Shown here: positions 8,689 to 17,698 of the stretch, piece by piece | How the letters are laid out: each line of letters opens with the position of its first letter | Position numbering within the stretch: the first letter of the stretch is position 1 | From: Fulvivirga ulvae | Lineage (GTDB): Bacteria; Bacteroidota; Bacteroidia; Cytophagales; Cyclobacteriaceae | Assembly (NCBI RefSeq): GCF_021389975.1 | Contig: NZ_CP089981.1 | Coordinates: 3,373,501 to 3,437,500, forward strand | Length of the DNA: 64,000 nt | Direction of reading: 5' to 3' | Position numbers and translations under genes: made by a program | The notes under the pieces: model-generated | What the model saw: the letters and a program-made list of their open reading frames with translations, nothing else | Told to the model about the DNA's origin: nothing | Database searches by the model: none

Positions 8689-9588
8689 ATGAACTGGGAC
8701 ACCTGTATCAACCAATTTAAGAACTACCTCAAGCTTGAAAGGTCACTTTCCGAGAACTCCATCGAAGCCTATGTTCATGATATCGTAAAGCTAAAACAGT
8801 TTGTGGACTTGTCCAATTTAGAAGTTGGCCCCTTAAATATTAAAGTTGTGCACCTGCAGAACTTTCTTGAATATATCAACGAGCTGGGGATGACAGCGCA
8901 TAGCCAGGCTCGCGTGTTGTCCGGGGTCAAAGCCTTTTACAAGTACCTGATGTTTGATGAGCTTATTGATAATAACCCTACAGCGTTGATCGAAGGGCCA
9001 AAGCTTGGCAGGAAGCTGCCTGACACGCTAAGCTACCACGAGATAGAGCAGCTTTTTGAAGCATTAGACCATTCCACGCCCGAAGGGCAGCGAAACAGGG
9101 CTATGCTTGAAGTGCTCTACAGCTCCGGACTGCGCGTTTCCGAGCTTATAGACCTGAGGCTGTCAAATATTTACACGGATATTGGTTTTTTAAGGATCAT
9201 AGGTAAAGGTAACAAGGAACGGCTGGTGCCAGTGGGAAGGGATGCCCTGAAATACCTGAAAATATACATTGATGATGTCAGGGTACACCTCAACATTGCG
9301 TCTGGTCATGAAAACTATGCCTTCCTCAACAGGAGGGGGAAAAAGCTCACACGTGTAATGGTGTTCACGATCATTAAAAATCTGGTGAAGAAAGTCGGCA
9401 TGAAGAAAACCGTAAGCCCCCATACCTTCCGTCATTCTTTTGCCACCCACCTCATAGAAGGTGGTGCCGACCTGCGTGCTGTACAGGAAATGCTCGGCCA
9501 CGAGTCCATTACTACCACGGAAATATACACCCACCTCGACCGAGACTACTTGCGGCAGGTAATACAGGAGTTTCATCCGAGAAGCTGA
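8689..9588 (+). CDS. xerD: Tyrosine recombinase XerD/XerC (chromosome dimer resolution)
   Basis: A 299-aa site-specific recombinase. All catalytic residues are visible: Arg149 in SSGLRVSELI, Lys173 in GKGNKERLVP, His245 and Arg248 in HTFRHSFATHL, His271 in MLGHES, and the nucleophile Tyr280 in EIYTHLD. The N-terminal SAM-like domain (1-105) has normal length. Xer proteins resolve chromosome dimers at dif with FtsK, whose gene lies 3 kb downstream. The context (next to aroQ, no att sites) indicates the housekeeping enzyme rather than a mobile-element integrase. Whether it is XerC or XerD cannot be settled by eye. Confidence 0.92.
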   Translation: MNWDTCINQFKNYLKLERSLSENSIEAYVHDIVKLKQFVDLSNLEVGPLNIKVVHLQNFLEYINELGMTAHSQARVLSGVKAFYKYLMFDELIDNNPTALIEGPKLGRKLPDTLSYHEIEQLFEALDHSTPEGQRNRAMLEVLYSSGLRVSELIDLRLSNIYTDIGFLRIIGKGNKERLVPVGRDALKYLKIYIDDVRVHLNIASGHENYAFLNRRGKKLTRVMVFTIIKNLVKKVGMKKTVSPHTFRHSFATHLIEGGADLRAVQEMLGHESITTTEIYTHLDRDYLRQVIQEFHPRS

Positions 9589-9818
9589 GTTTTAGAGGTA
9601 ATCGGTAGATCAGTAGGCAACCGGCAAGAGGCAGCAGGCAAATAACTCTACGAAGTAAACCAACCCTCAGCAACCAGAAAACCGTACACTTCGATGTTCA
9701 AAATAGTACACTTTACATGTCCTCGACGTAGTTCTGTGGTGTGGGGCTTGGTTTTATGCGTTGGCATATATGTTGAAGGCGTTTCGAAATAATATACTCT
9801 CAACAGCGTTTTATCTTC

Positions 9819-10871
9819 ATGGAAAAACTTAAAGTATTTTTCTGGCGGTGCTCAGGGGCTAACCTTGCTTTGCTAAAGCGGTGCCCTACGGATTCCACCA
9901 AGTATGTTGGCATTGGAGCTACCATATTCTTTACAGGTATTTTTGCTGCTCTTGCGGGTGGTTATGCTCTTTATACGGTGATGGGCAATGTGTGGTGGTC
10001 GGCACTTTTTGGAGTGGTTTGGGGCTTGATGATCTTTAACCTGGATAGATACATTGTGTCTAGTATGAGGAAGGAAGGGCGCTGGTGGAAGGAGCTGCTG
10101 ATGGCGACTCCGAGGATTTTGCTGGCGTTGTTGATTTCGCTCGTTATTGCCAAGCCATTGGAGATGAAGATCTTTGAAAATGAGATTAAAAGTGAGCTGA
10201 CAGTAATGGAACAACAGTTGTTTTCGCGACAGGAAGGGGAGGTGAAAAGCAGGTTTGAGACGGACAGGCAGCAGTTGTCCGATGAGATAACGGCTTTGAA
10301 AGCGGAAATAGCAGATAAGACAGCTACCAGAGATGAGCTGCGGCGGATAGCCAGGGAGGAAGCGGATGGAACCGGAGGTACAGGCAAACGCAACCCCGGT
10401 CCCGTGTATAAAATAAAAAAGGAAAATGCAGACAGGGTGGATGCGGAGCTGTCAGAGCTAAAGGCAAAGAATAATGAACTGATAGCGCAGAAGCTTACCC
10501 GGCAGCAAAAGATAGATGAAGTGTTGAAAGGAGAAATGTTAGCCATGGAGCGGCAAAGCCTGGATGGCCCTGCGGCTCGTATGGAAGCCCTTGACCGTCT
10601 TACAAGCCAGAGTGAAGCTATATACTGGGCCAATCTTTTTGTGATACTACTTTTTATAGCTGTAGAAACCGCCCCTATTTTTGTGAAGCTTATTTCTAAC
10701 CGGGGGCCTTATGATAACCTGCTGAAAATAGAAGAGCATGGTTTTGACGTGCAGCAGATAGAAGTAATGGCGGAGGTAAATGCCCTGATCAAAGAGAGAG
10801 CCAAAGACCTTTCCATGACAGAGAAGGAATTCATTATAGACAGGCTGGATGTACGGTTAAACAGATCATAA
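9819..10871 (+). CDS. DUF4407 membrane protein with long coiled coil
   Basis: A 350-aa protein of the DUF4407 type. The N-terminal WRCSGANLALLKRCP and VGIGATIFFTG are characteristic. Three hydrophobic segments lie in about residues 32-112, and NLDRYIVSSMRKEG sits between the second and third. A long charged coiled coil follows (about 118-255), then one further hydrophobic helix (about 268-290). The C-terminal tail is about 60 residues. The function is unknown. The topology suggests a large extracytoplasmic or cytoplasmic coiled-coil domain held by membrane helices at both ends. It stands alone. Confidence 0.85.
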   Translation: MEKLKVFFWRCSGANLALLKRCPTDSTKYVGIGATIFFTGIFAALAGGYALYTVMGNVWWSALFGVVWGLMIFNLDRYIVSSMRKEGRWWKELLMATPRILLALLISLVIAKPLEMKIFENEIKSELTVMEQQLFSRQEGEVKSRFETDRQQLSDEITALKAEIADKTATRDELRRIAREEADGTGGTGKRNPGPVYKIKKENADRVDAELSELKAKNNELIAQKLTRQQKIDEVLKGEMLAMERQSLDGPAARMEALDRLTSQSEAIYWANLFVILLFIAVETAPIFVKLISNRGPYDNLLKIEEHGFDVQQIEVMAEVNALIKERAKDLSMTEKEFIIDRLDVRLNRS

Positions 10872-10892
10872 CCGGACTGGAAGTGCTTCAAG

Positions 10893-11024
10893 TCATTTGT
10901 ATTCTTCCCTAACTTCATCCGTATTGGCGTAGCATACAGGACTGCTGTTTTGCGGATGGGTATTCGCTGACTTATTACTTTTAACCGGTGTTTTATTGTC
11001 TTTATTTTTCTTTTGTTTATTCAT
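10893..11024 (-). CDS. Small hypothetical protein (43 aa)
   Basis: An open frame of 43 codons from ATG (11024-11022) to TGA (10895-10893). It encodes a very basic, polar N-terminus (MNKQKKNKDNKTPVKSNKS) and the tail CYANTDEVREEYK. It is too small to give a function. Basic start, acidic tail and good isolation between genes are the only support. The composition looks protein-like, but it may be chance. It lies in a 339-nt gap that otherwise holds only the pyrD promoter. Confidence 0.4.
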   Translation of the reverse strand: MNKQKKNKDNKTPVKSNKSANTHPQNSSPVCYANTDEVREEYK

Positions 11025-11183
11025 ATTCTGTGTTGACCTGTAATTCAAGATAACTGGAATTTCTTTGAATTAAAAGTGGAGGATTAAGACATTTACCTGA
11101 ATTGACAGAAAAGGCGTTTTCGGATTGATCTTATTACCCTGATAAGACTGTAATGTTAAGGCCTCTAAAGAAGAAAAAAACTA

Positions 11184-11191
11184 TATCTTTG
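11184..11191 (+). promoter_or_regulatory. pyrD minus-7 promoter box (TATCTTTG)
   Basis: A perfect TAnnTTTG followed by C, typical of Bacteroidota, 28 nt upstream of the chosen GTG start of pyrD. No clear minus-33 box was seen. Confidence 0.5.
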
Positions 11192-11219
11192 CAGAAAATT
11201 TCCCAATCAATTGATCGCC

Positions 11220-12251
11220 GTGTATAAATTTCTTTTACGCCCCCTGTTTTTTAATTTTGACCCAGAAAAAATACACCATTTTACCTTCGACATGCTTAAG
11301 TCGGTTGGCAAGGTAGCCGGTATGAAAGCGCTATGGCGTAAACTTTATAGTGTTGAAGATAAAGCCCTGGAGAGACACTATTTCGGGCTTACCTTCAAAA
11401 ACCCGGTAGGCCTGGCCGCAGGCTTTGATAAAGATGCGAAATTGATCGATGAATTGGATTGCTTTGGTTTTGGGTTTATAGAGATAGGCACGGTAACACC
11501 AAAGGCACAACCAGGCAATGATAAGCCGAGGCTATTCAGGCTCCCTGCTGATCAGGCCATCATCAACCGGATGGGCTTTAATAATGGTGGGGTGGAAGAG
11601 GCTCTTGGGAGATTGAAAAACAGGAAGTCTTCAGTGATTATTGGTGGCAACATCGGTAAGAATAAAGTTACTCCCAATGAAAATGCCTTTGATGATTATA
11701 AATATTGCTTTGAAACACTATTTCCCGAGGTTGACTACTTTGTGGTGAATGTAAGCTCACCCAATACCCCCAATCTTCGGGCACTTCAGGACAAGGAACC
11801 ACTTACACAACTCCTGAGCGGATTGATGACACTGAACAACCAAAAAGAAAAAAAGAAGCCGATCCTCTTAAAAATTGCTCCCGACCTGACAGATAGCCAG
11901 CTTCAGGATATTGTTGATATTGTAAAGGAGGTACAGCTTGATGGGCTGATTGCCACTAATACTACCATTTCCCGAGCAGGACTGAATACCTCAAAGGAGA
12001 AAATAGAGACTATTGGTGCGGGAGGGCTGAGTGGCAGGCCACTTCGCGAAAGGTCCACCCAGATACTGAGGTTTCTGCGAAGCAAGCTTGGCAAAGACTT
12101 TCCTATCATATCAGTCGGAGGTATTATGTCTCCCGATGATGCTATCGAAAAACTACAGGCGGGCGCTTCGCTTATCCAGGTCTATACCGGGTTTATTTAC
12201 GAAGGTCCTGCGCTTATTAAAAAGATCAACAAAGCTTTGTTGAGACAGTGA
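11220..12251 (+). CDS. pyrD: Dihydroorotate dehydrogenase (quinone), class 2
   Basis: A membrane-associated FMN enzyme oxidising dihydroorotate to orotate in pyrimidine synthesis, with electrons going to quinone. The N-terminal [20 protein letters not shown] is the quinone-binding helix region of class 2 enzymes. [41 protein letters not shown] (catalytic Ser in this stretch), ATNTTISR and [11 protein letters not shown] are all present. I place the start at the GTG at 11220, which gives 343 aa and the family-typical MYKFLLRP. A TTG at 11211 is the longer alternative, and the first in-frame ATG is too far inside. It is preceded by a TATCTTTG promoter box. Confidence 0.95.
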   Translation: MYKFLLRPLFFNFDPEKIHHFTFDMLKSVGKVAGMKALWRKLYSVEDKALERHYFGLTFKNPVGLAAGFDKDAKLIDELDCFGFGFIEIGTVTPKAQPGNDKPRLFRLPADQAIINRMGFNNGGVEEALGRLKNRKSSVIIGGNIGKNKVTPNENAFDDYKYCFETLFPEVDYFVVNVSSPNTPNLRALQDKEPLTQLLSGLMTLNNQKEKKKPILLKIAPDLTDSQLQDIVDIVKEVQLDGLIATNTTISRAGLNTSKEKIETIGAGGLSGRPLRERSTQILRFLRSKLGKDFPIISVGGIMSPDDAIEKLQAGASLIQVYTGFIYEGPALIKKINKALLRQ

Positions 12252-12440
12252 AATATTAAAGAGTAACAAGCTGAAATACAAAAAGAAAGGCTACTCTAAA
12301 TAATTCCCTTATCCGGTCGTTCAAATACTCCGGATTTTATTAATTTTAATATATAATCTATAGTTTCAGCGCTCTTGTGATTTTGAAAATCCTGTGCACC
12401 GAATACATTTTTTGCATTGGTCGGGGCGTTATTTTTTTGT

Positions 12441-12448
12441 TAGATTTG
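12441..12448 (+). promoter_or_regulatory. ftsK minus-7 promoter box (TAGATTTG)
   Basis: A perfect TAnnTTTG, 13 nt before the ftsK ATG. A TTGG about 20 nt upstream may serve as a weak minus-33 box. The short leader is typical of the window. Confidence 0.45.
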
Positions 12449-12461
12449 TCTTTTTTAAAAC

Positions 12462-14915
12462 ATGGCCAAGAATACTTATAAATCAAACACTTTTAAGCAA
12501 TCCAAAAAGGAAAAGAGTAAGAAGAAGCTGAAGATTAACTTTGGTTTTTTGAAGGATAAAAGATTCCAGCTTACTTTTGGCTTCTTCCTTTTGATCAGCT
12601 CGCTGTTTTTGTTTACAGCGTTCATTTCATACCTTTTTACAGGTAAGGCTGATCAAAGTGTGGTTGAGGCGATAGGCCAGACAGGTATGCTGCAATCAGG
12701 GCGTGAAGCTGATAACTGGCTTGGGCTTTACGGGGCATTTATTTCCCATTACTTTATATTCAGATGGTTTGGCCTGGCAGCATTCTTCACACCCCCATTA
12801 CTGTTTTTAATTGGCTACAGGATAGTTTTTAAAAAGGAGATCATATCCATATACTCTACTTTTGCCTTTTGTCTCTTTTTTACACTTTGGTTAAGTATTT
12901 TACTTGGGTACCTTGTATTTAGCTCAGAGGGGGTTTCTGAGTGGGGTTTCCTTAGCGGCGGTATTGGCTATCAGCTTTCTATCATACTTGAAGGACTCAT
13001 TGGCTGGGGTACACTTCTCTTGCTCATATTTTCCTTGTTGGCTTTTATTATTTATTTCTTCAATGTAACTACAATCCTGGACTTCAAAGGTAAGGTAAAG
13101 GAGGGCGTAGAGGGGCTAGAGAAGGAAGTTGCAGAAGCCAAAGGAGCATTGACTGATGATGAAAGTATTGAAGGCTACCCGGATCAAGAGGATAACTGGC
13201 CTGTAAGTGAGCAGGAAATCATAACGCCTCCGAAAGAGAATAACAACAATAAAAAGGAGATCGTATTAGAACAAAAGCCCAGGGATGAGGTGAGAAAGCC
13301 GGAATTTGAGCTTGATGTAACTATCCCCGAAAAAGAGGAACCTGCTGATGAACCGCTGTTCTCAGTGGAACAGGACACCGAAGAAGAGGAGAAGGTTTCC
13401 ACACAACAGAATTATGACCCAACGCTTGACCTGAGCTCTTATAAATATCCAACGATTGATCTGCTGGATGATTTTGATTCCGGGAAGGTGCAGGTAACCA
13501 AAGAGGAACTGGAACAGAACAAGGACAAGATCATCGAGACACTGGTCAATTTTAAGATTGGTATCTCCAGTATCAAAGCTACCATAGGCCCTACCGTTAC
13601 ACTGTATGAAATAGTGCCCGAGGCCGGGGTGAAAATCTCCAAGATCAAAAACCTTGAAGATGATATAGCTCTCAGCCTTGCTGCTTTGGGAATCAGGATT
13701 ATCGCACCTATTCCGGGTAAGGGTACTATAGGTATCGAGGTGCCAAATAAGAACAGAGAGATGGTTGGTATAAAATCAGTACTGTCGACTGAGAAGTTTA
13801 TGCGAAGCGACAAGGAGCTGCCTGTTGCTTTGGGTAAGACCATTTCAAACGAAGTACACGTGATTGACCTGGCCAAAATGCCTCACCTCCTGATGGCCGG
13901 AGCTACCGGGCAAGGTAAGTCAGTCGGGCTCAACGTGCTTCTGACTTCACTTCTGTACAAAAAGCATCCGTCTCAACTCAAATTTGTGCTTGTTGACCCT
14001 AAAAAAGTGGAACTAACACTTTTTAATAAAATAGAGAGACACTTTCTGGCTATGCTGCCTAATAGTGCTGAAGCTATAATCACCGATACCAAGAAGGTGG
14101 TGCACACATTGAACTCTTTGTGTATTGAAATGGATAACCGTTATGATCTTCTTAAAGAGGGTGGTGCTCGGAACCTTAAGGAATACAATGCTAAATTTAT
14201 TAACAGAAAACTGAATCCTGAAAAGGGGCACCGATTTCTTCCATATATTGTTCTCGTAATTGATGAGCTCGCAGATTTAATGATGACAGCAGGCAAGGAG
14301 GTAGAGACGCCGATAGCCAGGCTTGCACAGTTGGCAAGGGCCATAGGCATTCACCTGGTAGTAGCTACTCAAAGACCTTCAGTAAATGTAATTACAGGTA
14401 TTATTAAAGCTAATTTTCCAGCAAGGCTATCATTCCGGGTAACATCAAAGATCGATTCCAGAACTATTCTTGATACAGGTGGGGCAGATCAGTTGATCGG
14501 ACAGGGAGACATGTTACTGTCATTGGGCTCCGACATTATTCGTTTGCAGTGCGCATTTGTAGATACGCATGAGGTGGAAAGTATTTGTGAGTATATCGGA
14601 GCGCAGAGAGGCTATGAGTCAGCCTATATGCTGCCCGAGTTTGAAGGAGATGATGATAGCTCCGGGGTAGGGGAAGTAGACCTGTCAGATCGTGATGCAC
14701 TTTTCGATGATGCGGCCAGGCTTATTGTCATGCACCAGCAGGGGAGTACATCTCTGATCCAGAGAAAATTGAAATTGGGCTATAACCGTGCCGGCAGGCT
14801 TATAGATCAACTGGAGGCAGCAGGTATAGTAGGGCCGTTTGAAGGAAGCAAGGCAAGAGAAGTGTTGATTCCTGACGAATATAGTTTGGAACAATTATTG
14901 AATGATCTGAATTAA
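12462..14915 (+). CDS. ftsK: DNA translocase FtsK
   Basis: An 817-aa septal DNA pump that moves chromosome termini at division and activates Xer recombination. The N-terminal domain (about 35-205) has four hydrophobic segments. A linker of acidic and Pro/Glu-rich residues spans about 210-340. The RecA-like motor (about 345-740) has Walker A GATGQGKSVGLN, Walker B region LVIDELADLMM, and ATQRPSVNVITGIIKANFPA. The C-terminal gamma domain (about 750-817) contains SLIQRKLKLGYNRAGRLID. The length and order are standard. It sits close to xerD and upstream of a LolA-like gene. Confidence 0.97.
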   Translation: MAKNTYKSNTFKQSKKEKSKKKLKINFGFLKDKRFQLTFGFFLLISSLFLFTAFISYLFTGKADQSVVEAIGQTGMLQSGREADNWLGLYGAFISHYFIFRWFGLAAFFTPPLLFLIGYRIVFKKEIISIYSTFAFCLFFTLWLSILLGYLVFSSEGVSEWGFLSGGIGYQLSIILEGLIGWGTLLLLIFSLLAFIIYFFNVTTILDFKGKVKEGVEGLEKEVAEAKGALTDDESIEGYPDQEDNWPVSEQEIITPPKENNNNKKEIVLEQKPRDEVRKPEFELDVTIPEKEEPADEPLFSVEQDTEEEEKVSTQQNYDPTLDLSSYKYPTIDLLDDFDSGKVQVTKEELEQNKDKIIETLVNFKIGISSIKATIGPTVTLYEIVPEAGVKISKIKNLEDDIALSLAALGIRIIAPIPGKGTIGIEVPNKNREMVGIKSVLSTEKFMRSDKELPVALGKTISNEVHVIDLAKMPHLLMAGATGQGKSVGLNVLLTSLLYKKHPSQLKFVLVDPKKVELTLFNKIERHFLAMLPNSAEAIITDTKKVVHTLNSLCIEMDNRYDLLKEGGARNLKEYNAKFINRKLNPEKGHRFLPYIVLVIDELADLMMTAGKEVETPIARLAQLARAIGIHLVVATQRPSVNVITGIIKANFPARLSFRVTSKIDSRTILDTGGADQLIGQGDMLLSLGSDIIRLQCAFVDTHEVESICEYIGAQRGYESAYMLPEFEGDDDSSGVGEVDLSDRDALFDDAARLIVMHQQGSTSLIQRKLKLGYNRAGRLIDQLEAAGIVGPFEGSKAREVLIPDEYSLEQLLNDLN

Positions 14916-14916
14916 C

Positions 14917-14924
14917 TAACTTTG
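14917..14924 (+). promoter_or_regulatory. Minus-7 promoter box of the LolA-like gene (TAACTTTG)
   Basis: A perfect TAnnTTTG followed by C starts just after the ftsK stop codon, 35 nt before the LolA-like ATG. It suggests that the carrier gene has its own promoter. Confidence 0.45.
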
Positions 14925-14959
14925 CAAACTATATTTTCAATAGAGTAAATAACAATCGA

Positions 14960-15601
14960 ATGAAAAACATCACTTTTTTAATGATATTTTTGCTTGGAGG
15001 GCTTGTAACTTTCGCACAGAACGACCCACAGGCAAAAGAAGTTTTGGATGCAATGAGCGCCAAATACAAGAAGATCCCTGCGTATACTGCTGATATAACC
15101 TCAGCTCTCATTAATGAGGTTGATGGTATCAATGATGAGTTTGGTGGCAAAATCACGGTGAAGGGTGAAATGTACAAACTTGAAATGGATGATCAGGTAG
15201 TGATAAACAACGGCACAACGGTGTGGACGTACCTTCCTGATGTAAACGAGGTAAATATTGATACTTATAACCCTGATGAAGATGAGATTTCGCCTTCCAA
15301 GATATATGATGCCTATAAACATGGTTATAAATACTTGTTTGTGGGTGATGAAACCGACAATGGTACTGCTGTATCGGTAATTGACCTTGTCCCTAACGAT
15401 AAAGACGCTCAGTTTTTCAAGATCAGGCTCTTTATAACAAAGAAAGATCATAGCCTTAAAAGCTGGACCATGTTTGATAAGTCTGGTAACAAGTACAAAT
15501 ACACTATTAAGAACTTTAATGGTAATATATCACCAAAAGATTCTGTATTTACGTTTGACGCGACAAAATACCCTGGTGTAGAGATTATAGATCTGAGATA
15601 A
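14960..15601 (+). CDS. LolA-like outer-membrane lipoprotein carrier
   Basis: A 213-aa protein with a signal peptide (about 1-20, ending VTFAQ). The LolA-like fold is visible in PQAKEVLDAMSAKYKKIPAY near the N-terminus, followed by alternating beta strands such as GGKITVKGEMYKLEMDDQVV, NGTTVWTYLPDVNEV and SWTMFDKSGNKYKYTIKNF. LolA proteins shuttle lipoproteins across the periplasm. Bacteroidota members of this family (often after ftsK) may carry other lipids or lipoproteins. The mature protein is likely periplasmic. A strong hairpin terminator follows. Confidence 0.85.
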   Translation: MKNITFLMIFLLGGLVTFAQNDPQAKEVLDAMSAKYKKIPAYTADITSALINEVDGINDEFGGKITVKGEMYKLEMDDQVVINNGTTVWTYLPDVNEVNIDTYNPDEDEISPSKIYDAYKHGYKYLFVGDETDNGTAVSVIDLVPNDKDAQFFKIRLFITKKDHSLKSWTMFDKSGNKYKYTIKNFNGNISPKDSVFTFDATKYPGVEIIDLR

Positions 15602-15622
15602 GAGTAGGAAATTTCTTAAGAA

Positions 15623-15658
15623 AACAAAAGAGCCACATTTTCATGTGGCTCTTTTGTT
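15623..15658 (+). terminator. Strong rho-independent terminator (bidirectional)
   Basis: A perfect 16-bp stem, AACAAAAGAGCCACAT with ATGTGGCTCTTTTGTT, with a 4-nt loop. The A-run and T-run flanks make it usable in both directions. Confidence 0.85.
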
Positions 15659-15705
15659 ACAAAGTGTTTTTTCAGCCTGATAAGATTCCTCTCAGATAGT
15701 CGTTA

Positions 15706-15912
15706 TTACCGAAATGGCGCATATTGTGCTTTATACTTAACTACACGTTTAGAATTGAATATTGGGATCATGATTAATGATGACAGTACCAAGACTAACT
15801 GGGTTGTGGAAGTGGTATAATTACACTTGCTTTTACTTCTAATATTCTGCCATACTTGTAGCAGCGCATATCCTATGATAGAATAAGCGCGTTTGGCCAA
15901 ACCACTCTTCAT
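15706..15912 (-). CDS. Doubtful small hypothetical protein (68 aa)
   Basis: A 68-codon frame with an AAAAGGAAG stretch shortly before the ATG. It encodes a basic protein with one hydrophobic stretch (LVLVLSSLIMIPIF). It resembles nothing I recognise, and the region may be non-coding. Confidence 0.2.
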   Translation of the reverse strand: MKSGLAKRAYSIIGYALLQVWQNIRSKSKCNYTTSTTQLVLVLSSLIMIPIFNSKRVVKYKAQYAPFR

Positions 15913-16249
15913 GCATACTTCCTTTTGTAATAAAGATTTTGTTTTTATCTTTAACAGATGCTTAACAGGCGGTAAAAGTGGATGATTAACAGTTTAAAAT
16001 CATGAAAACTGCCTTGGATCGAAGAAGTTAGTAATATTAAAATTTCTATAAATTTATTTCACAACTAGCTGATTATCATGTGTAATCATGCCTTAAATGC
16101 AAATCGGGCGGCGAAATAACTTGTGCTTTAGTGTGAATCTATAGGATATATTTAGTATCTTTTCCGATCGTGAGGCTACTTTGACCATAGCCTTTTACTT
16201 TTTAAAAGCAATTTTCATAATTTTTAAAATTTCGGAGTAACTAGAATAT

Positions 16250-17698
16250 ATGGCTAAGCTGAAAAATATTATCAAGCAATTATCCAACAGGGATTTTCAG
16301 GCAATACATGATTCACTATTAGAAAGCAATGCGGATAAATCAGCTTATCTTATTAAAGCTATGAGGGAAAGGCAGCTTTCTGATACCAAGATTATGCAGG
16401 AGCTGGATGTTAATACCAATGCTTATTATACCCTTCGGTCAAGGCTTAACCAAAAGATTGAAGAATACTTAATCCAGCAGATGGAGAGCCCCCGGACGGA
16501 TATTCTGAAGAAGGTTGCGAACATCAATGAGATTATTTTTACCAAGAAGAAGGCCATTGCTATAGCTACACTTAAAAAGCTTGAAAAAGAGCTGCTTGAC
16601 TATGATTTATCAAACGAGTTGACGATTGTATATAAGTCATTAAAAAAGTTGCACATCAACTCTCCCGATTACTTCAACTATTCTCAGTTATACAACAGAC
16701 ATGTGGCCTATATGCTGGCTGTAGACAAGGCGGAAGACTTGCTGGCGGAGTACTTTAAGAAATACGGGTATTATGCGCTGTCGGGCGATGATACGGATAA
16801 GCTGGGTCTTACCTTACTCTTGAGGGAAACTTATAATGTAAGTGCATTGTATGAGTCTCACCGCTTATACGTATACTATAGCTGTATGGCTATTTTTCAC
16901 CGGCTATTTGTGGATCATCAGGATACTATGGACGATGACCTGGAGCCTATTGAGGATATTCTTGATAATGTTCAGAAGATTTTCGGCCAGTACCAGATGG
17001 ATTCTATATACTACCATCTCAACCTGGTATTTGAGTTTTTGAAGCTTGAATATTATAATCACTACAAAGTATACAGGAAGGCGGAGAAATACTACGAGGA
17101 AGTTAACGATGCCGCAAGTAACCTGCTTACCAGCTATACCTTGTATACTTACCCTGCGCAATTTTTGGTCACGAAAATGCAGCGCCATATAAGAATGAAC
17201 ACCACCAGGGAGATTTATGAAGAAAATGAAGGTCTTTTTCATGATTTCGAAATAGACAAGCTCGACGCACCTACTTATGTAACCTACGCTATGTACCGGG
17301 CGCTATCATGTTATTATGTAAATAAGTATGATGAGGCCGGTAAGTGGATCAATAACCTGCTGAATGAAGTAAGCCTTAAAAAGCTTCCTCATATGCAGTT
17401 GGAAATCAAGATACTTCTGGCACTTCAGTATTGCCTTCTCAATGATTTTGATCTCTTTAATCAGTTGATCAACAGTATTCAAAGACAGATAAGGCTACTT
17501 GGCAAAGATAGTTGTGAGCATATACTGTTGCTTTCTAAAATTTTAAAGGTATCTATAAGCGATATTAAAAAGAACAAAGCGGAGAAGATCAGAGGTATGG
17601 TTGCCAAGATTAAAAAGTTGGAAACCAACTATTTCTCACCTACATTGATGCTAAAACTCGATGAAGAGTTTGTTGAACGCCTGACTTCTAAAGCGTAA
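16250..17698 (+). CDS. Conserved-looking hypothetical, all-helical protein (482 aa)
   Basis: I do not recognise the family. The 482-aa protein has no signal peptide or membrane segment, and its composition (K/E/L/Y-rich, almost no Gly/Pro) suggests an all-alpha, TPR- or HEAT-like solenoid. Residues 1-75 (IIKQLSNRDFQAIHDSLLES, KIMQELDVNTNAYYTLRSRL) look like a helical DNA- or protein-binding start. Repeated tyrosine-rich helices follow, such as YNHYKVYRKAEKYYEEV and YYVNKYDEAGKWINNLL. It is preceded by a long AT-rich leader and followed by a 685-nt gap, so it is probably monocistronic. It might be a cytoplasmic scaffold or regulator. Confidence 0.7.
   Translation: MAKLKNIIKQLSNRDFQAIHDSLLESNADKSAYLIKAMRERQLSDTKIMQELDVNTNAYYTLRSRLNQKIEEYLIQQMESPRTDILKKVANINEIIFTKKKAIAIATLKKLEKELLDYDLSNELTIVYKSLKKLHINSPDYFNYSQLYNRHVAYMLAVDKAEDLLAEYFKKYGYYALSGDDTDKLGLTLLLRETYNVSALYESHRLYVYYSCMAIFHRLFVDHQDTMDDDLEPIEDILDNVQKIFGQYQMDSIYYHLNLVFEFLKLEYYNHYKVYRKAEKYYEEVNDAASNLLTSYTLYTYPAQFLVTKMQRHIRMNTTREIYEENEGLFHDFEIDKLDAPTYVTYAMYRALSCYYVNKYDEAGKWINNLLNEVSLKKLPHMQLEIKILLALQYCLLNDFDLFNQLINSIQRQIRLLGKDSCEHILLLSKILKVSISDIKKNKAEKIRGMVAKIKKLETNYFSPTLMLKLDEEFVERLTSKA

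Larger units (their letters stand above)
15602..16249. other. 648-nt intergenic region
   Basis: It holds the terminator at 15623-15658, a weak 68-aa open frame on the minus strand, a small inverted repeat TGATTA...TAATCA at about 16070-16088, and AT-rich sequence before the next gene. No other gene was seen. Confidence 0.5.

Noticed and set aside
8689..9588. Tyrosine recombinase as the integrase of a mobile element
   Set aside because: It is of housekeeping XerC/D length, next to aroQ, with no nearby tRNA or direct repeats, and 30 kb from the island.
9971..10633. 220-codon frame antisense to the DUF4407 gene
   Set aside because: It is a serine-rich shadow produced by the coiled-coil codons of the real gene.
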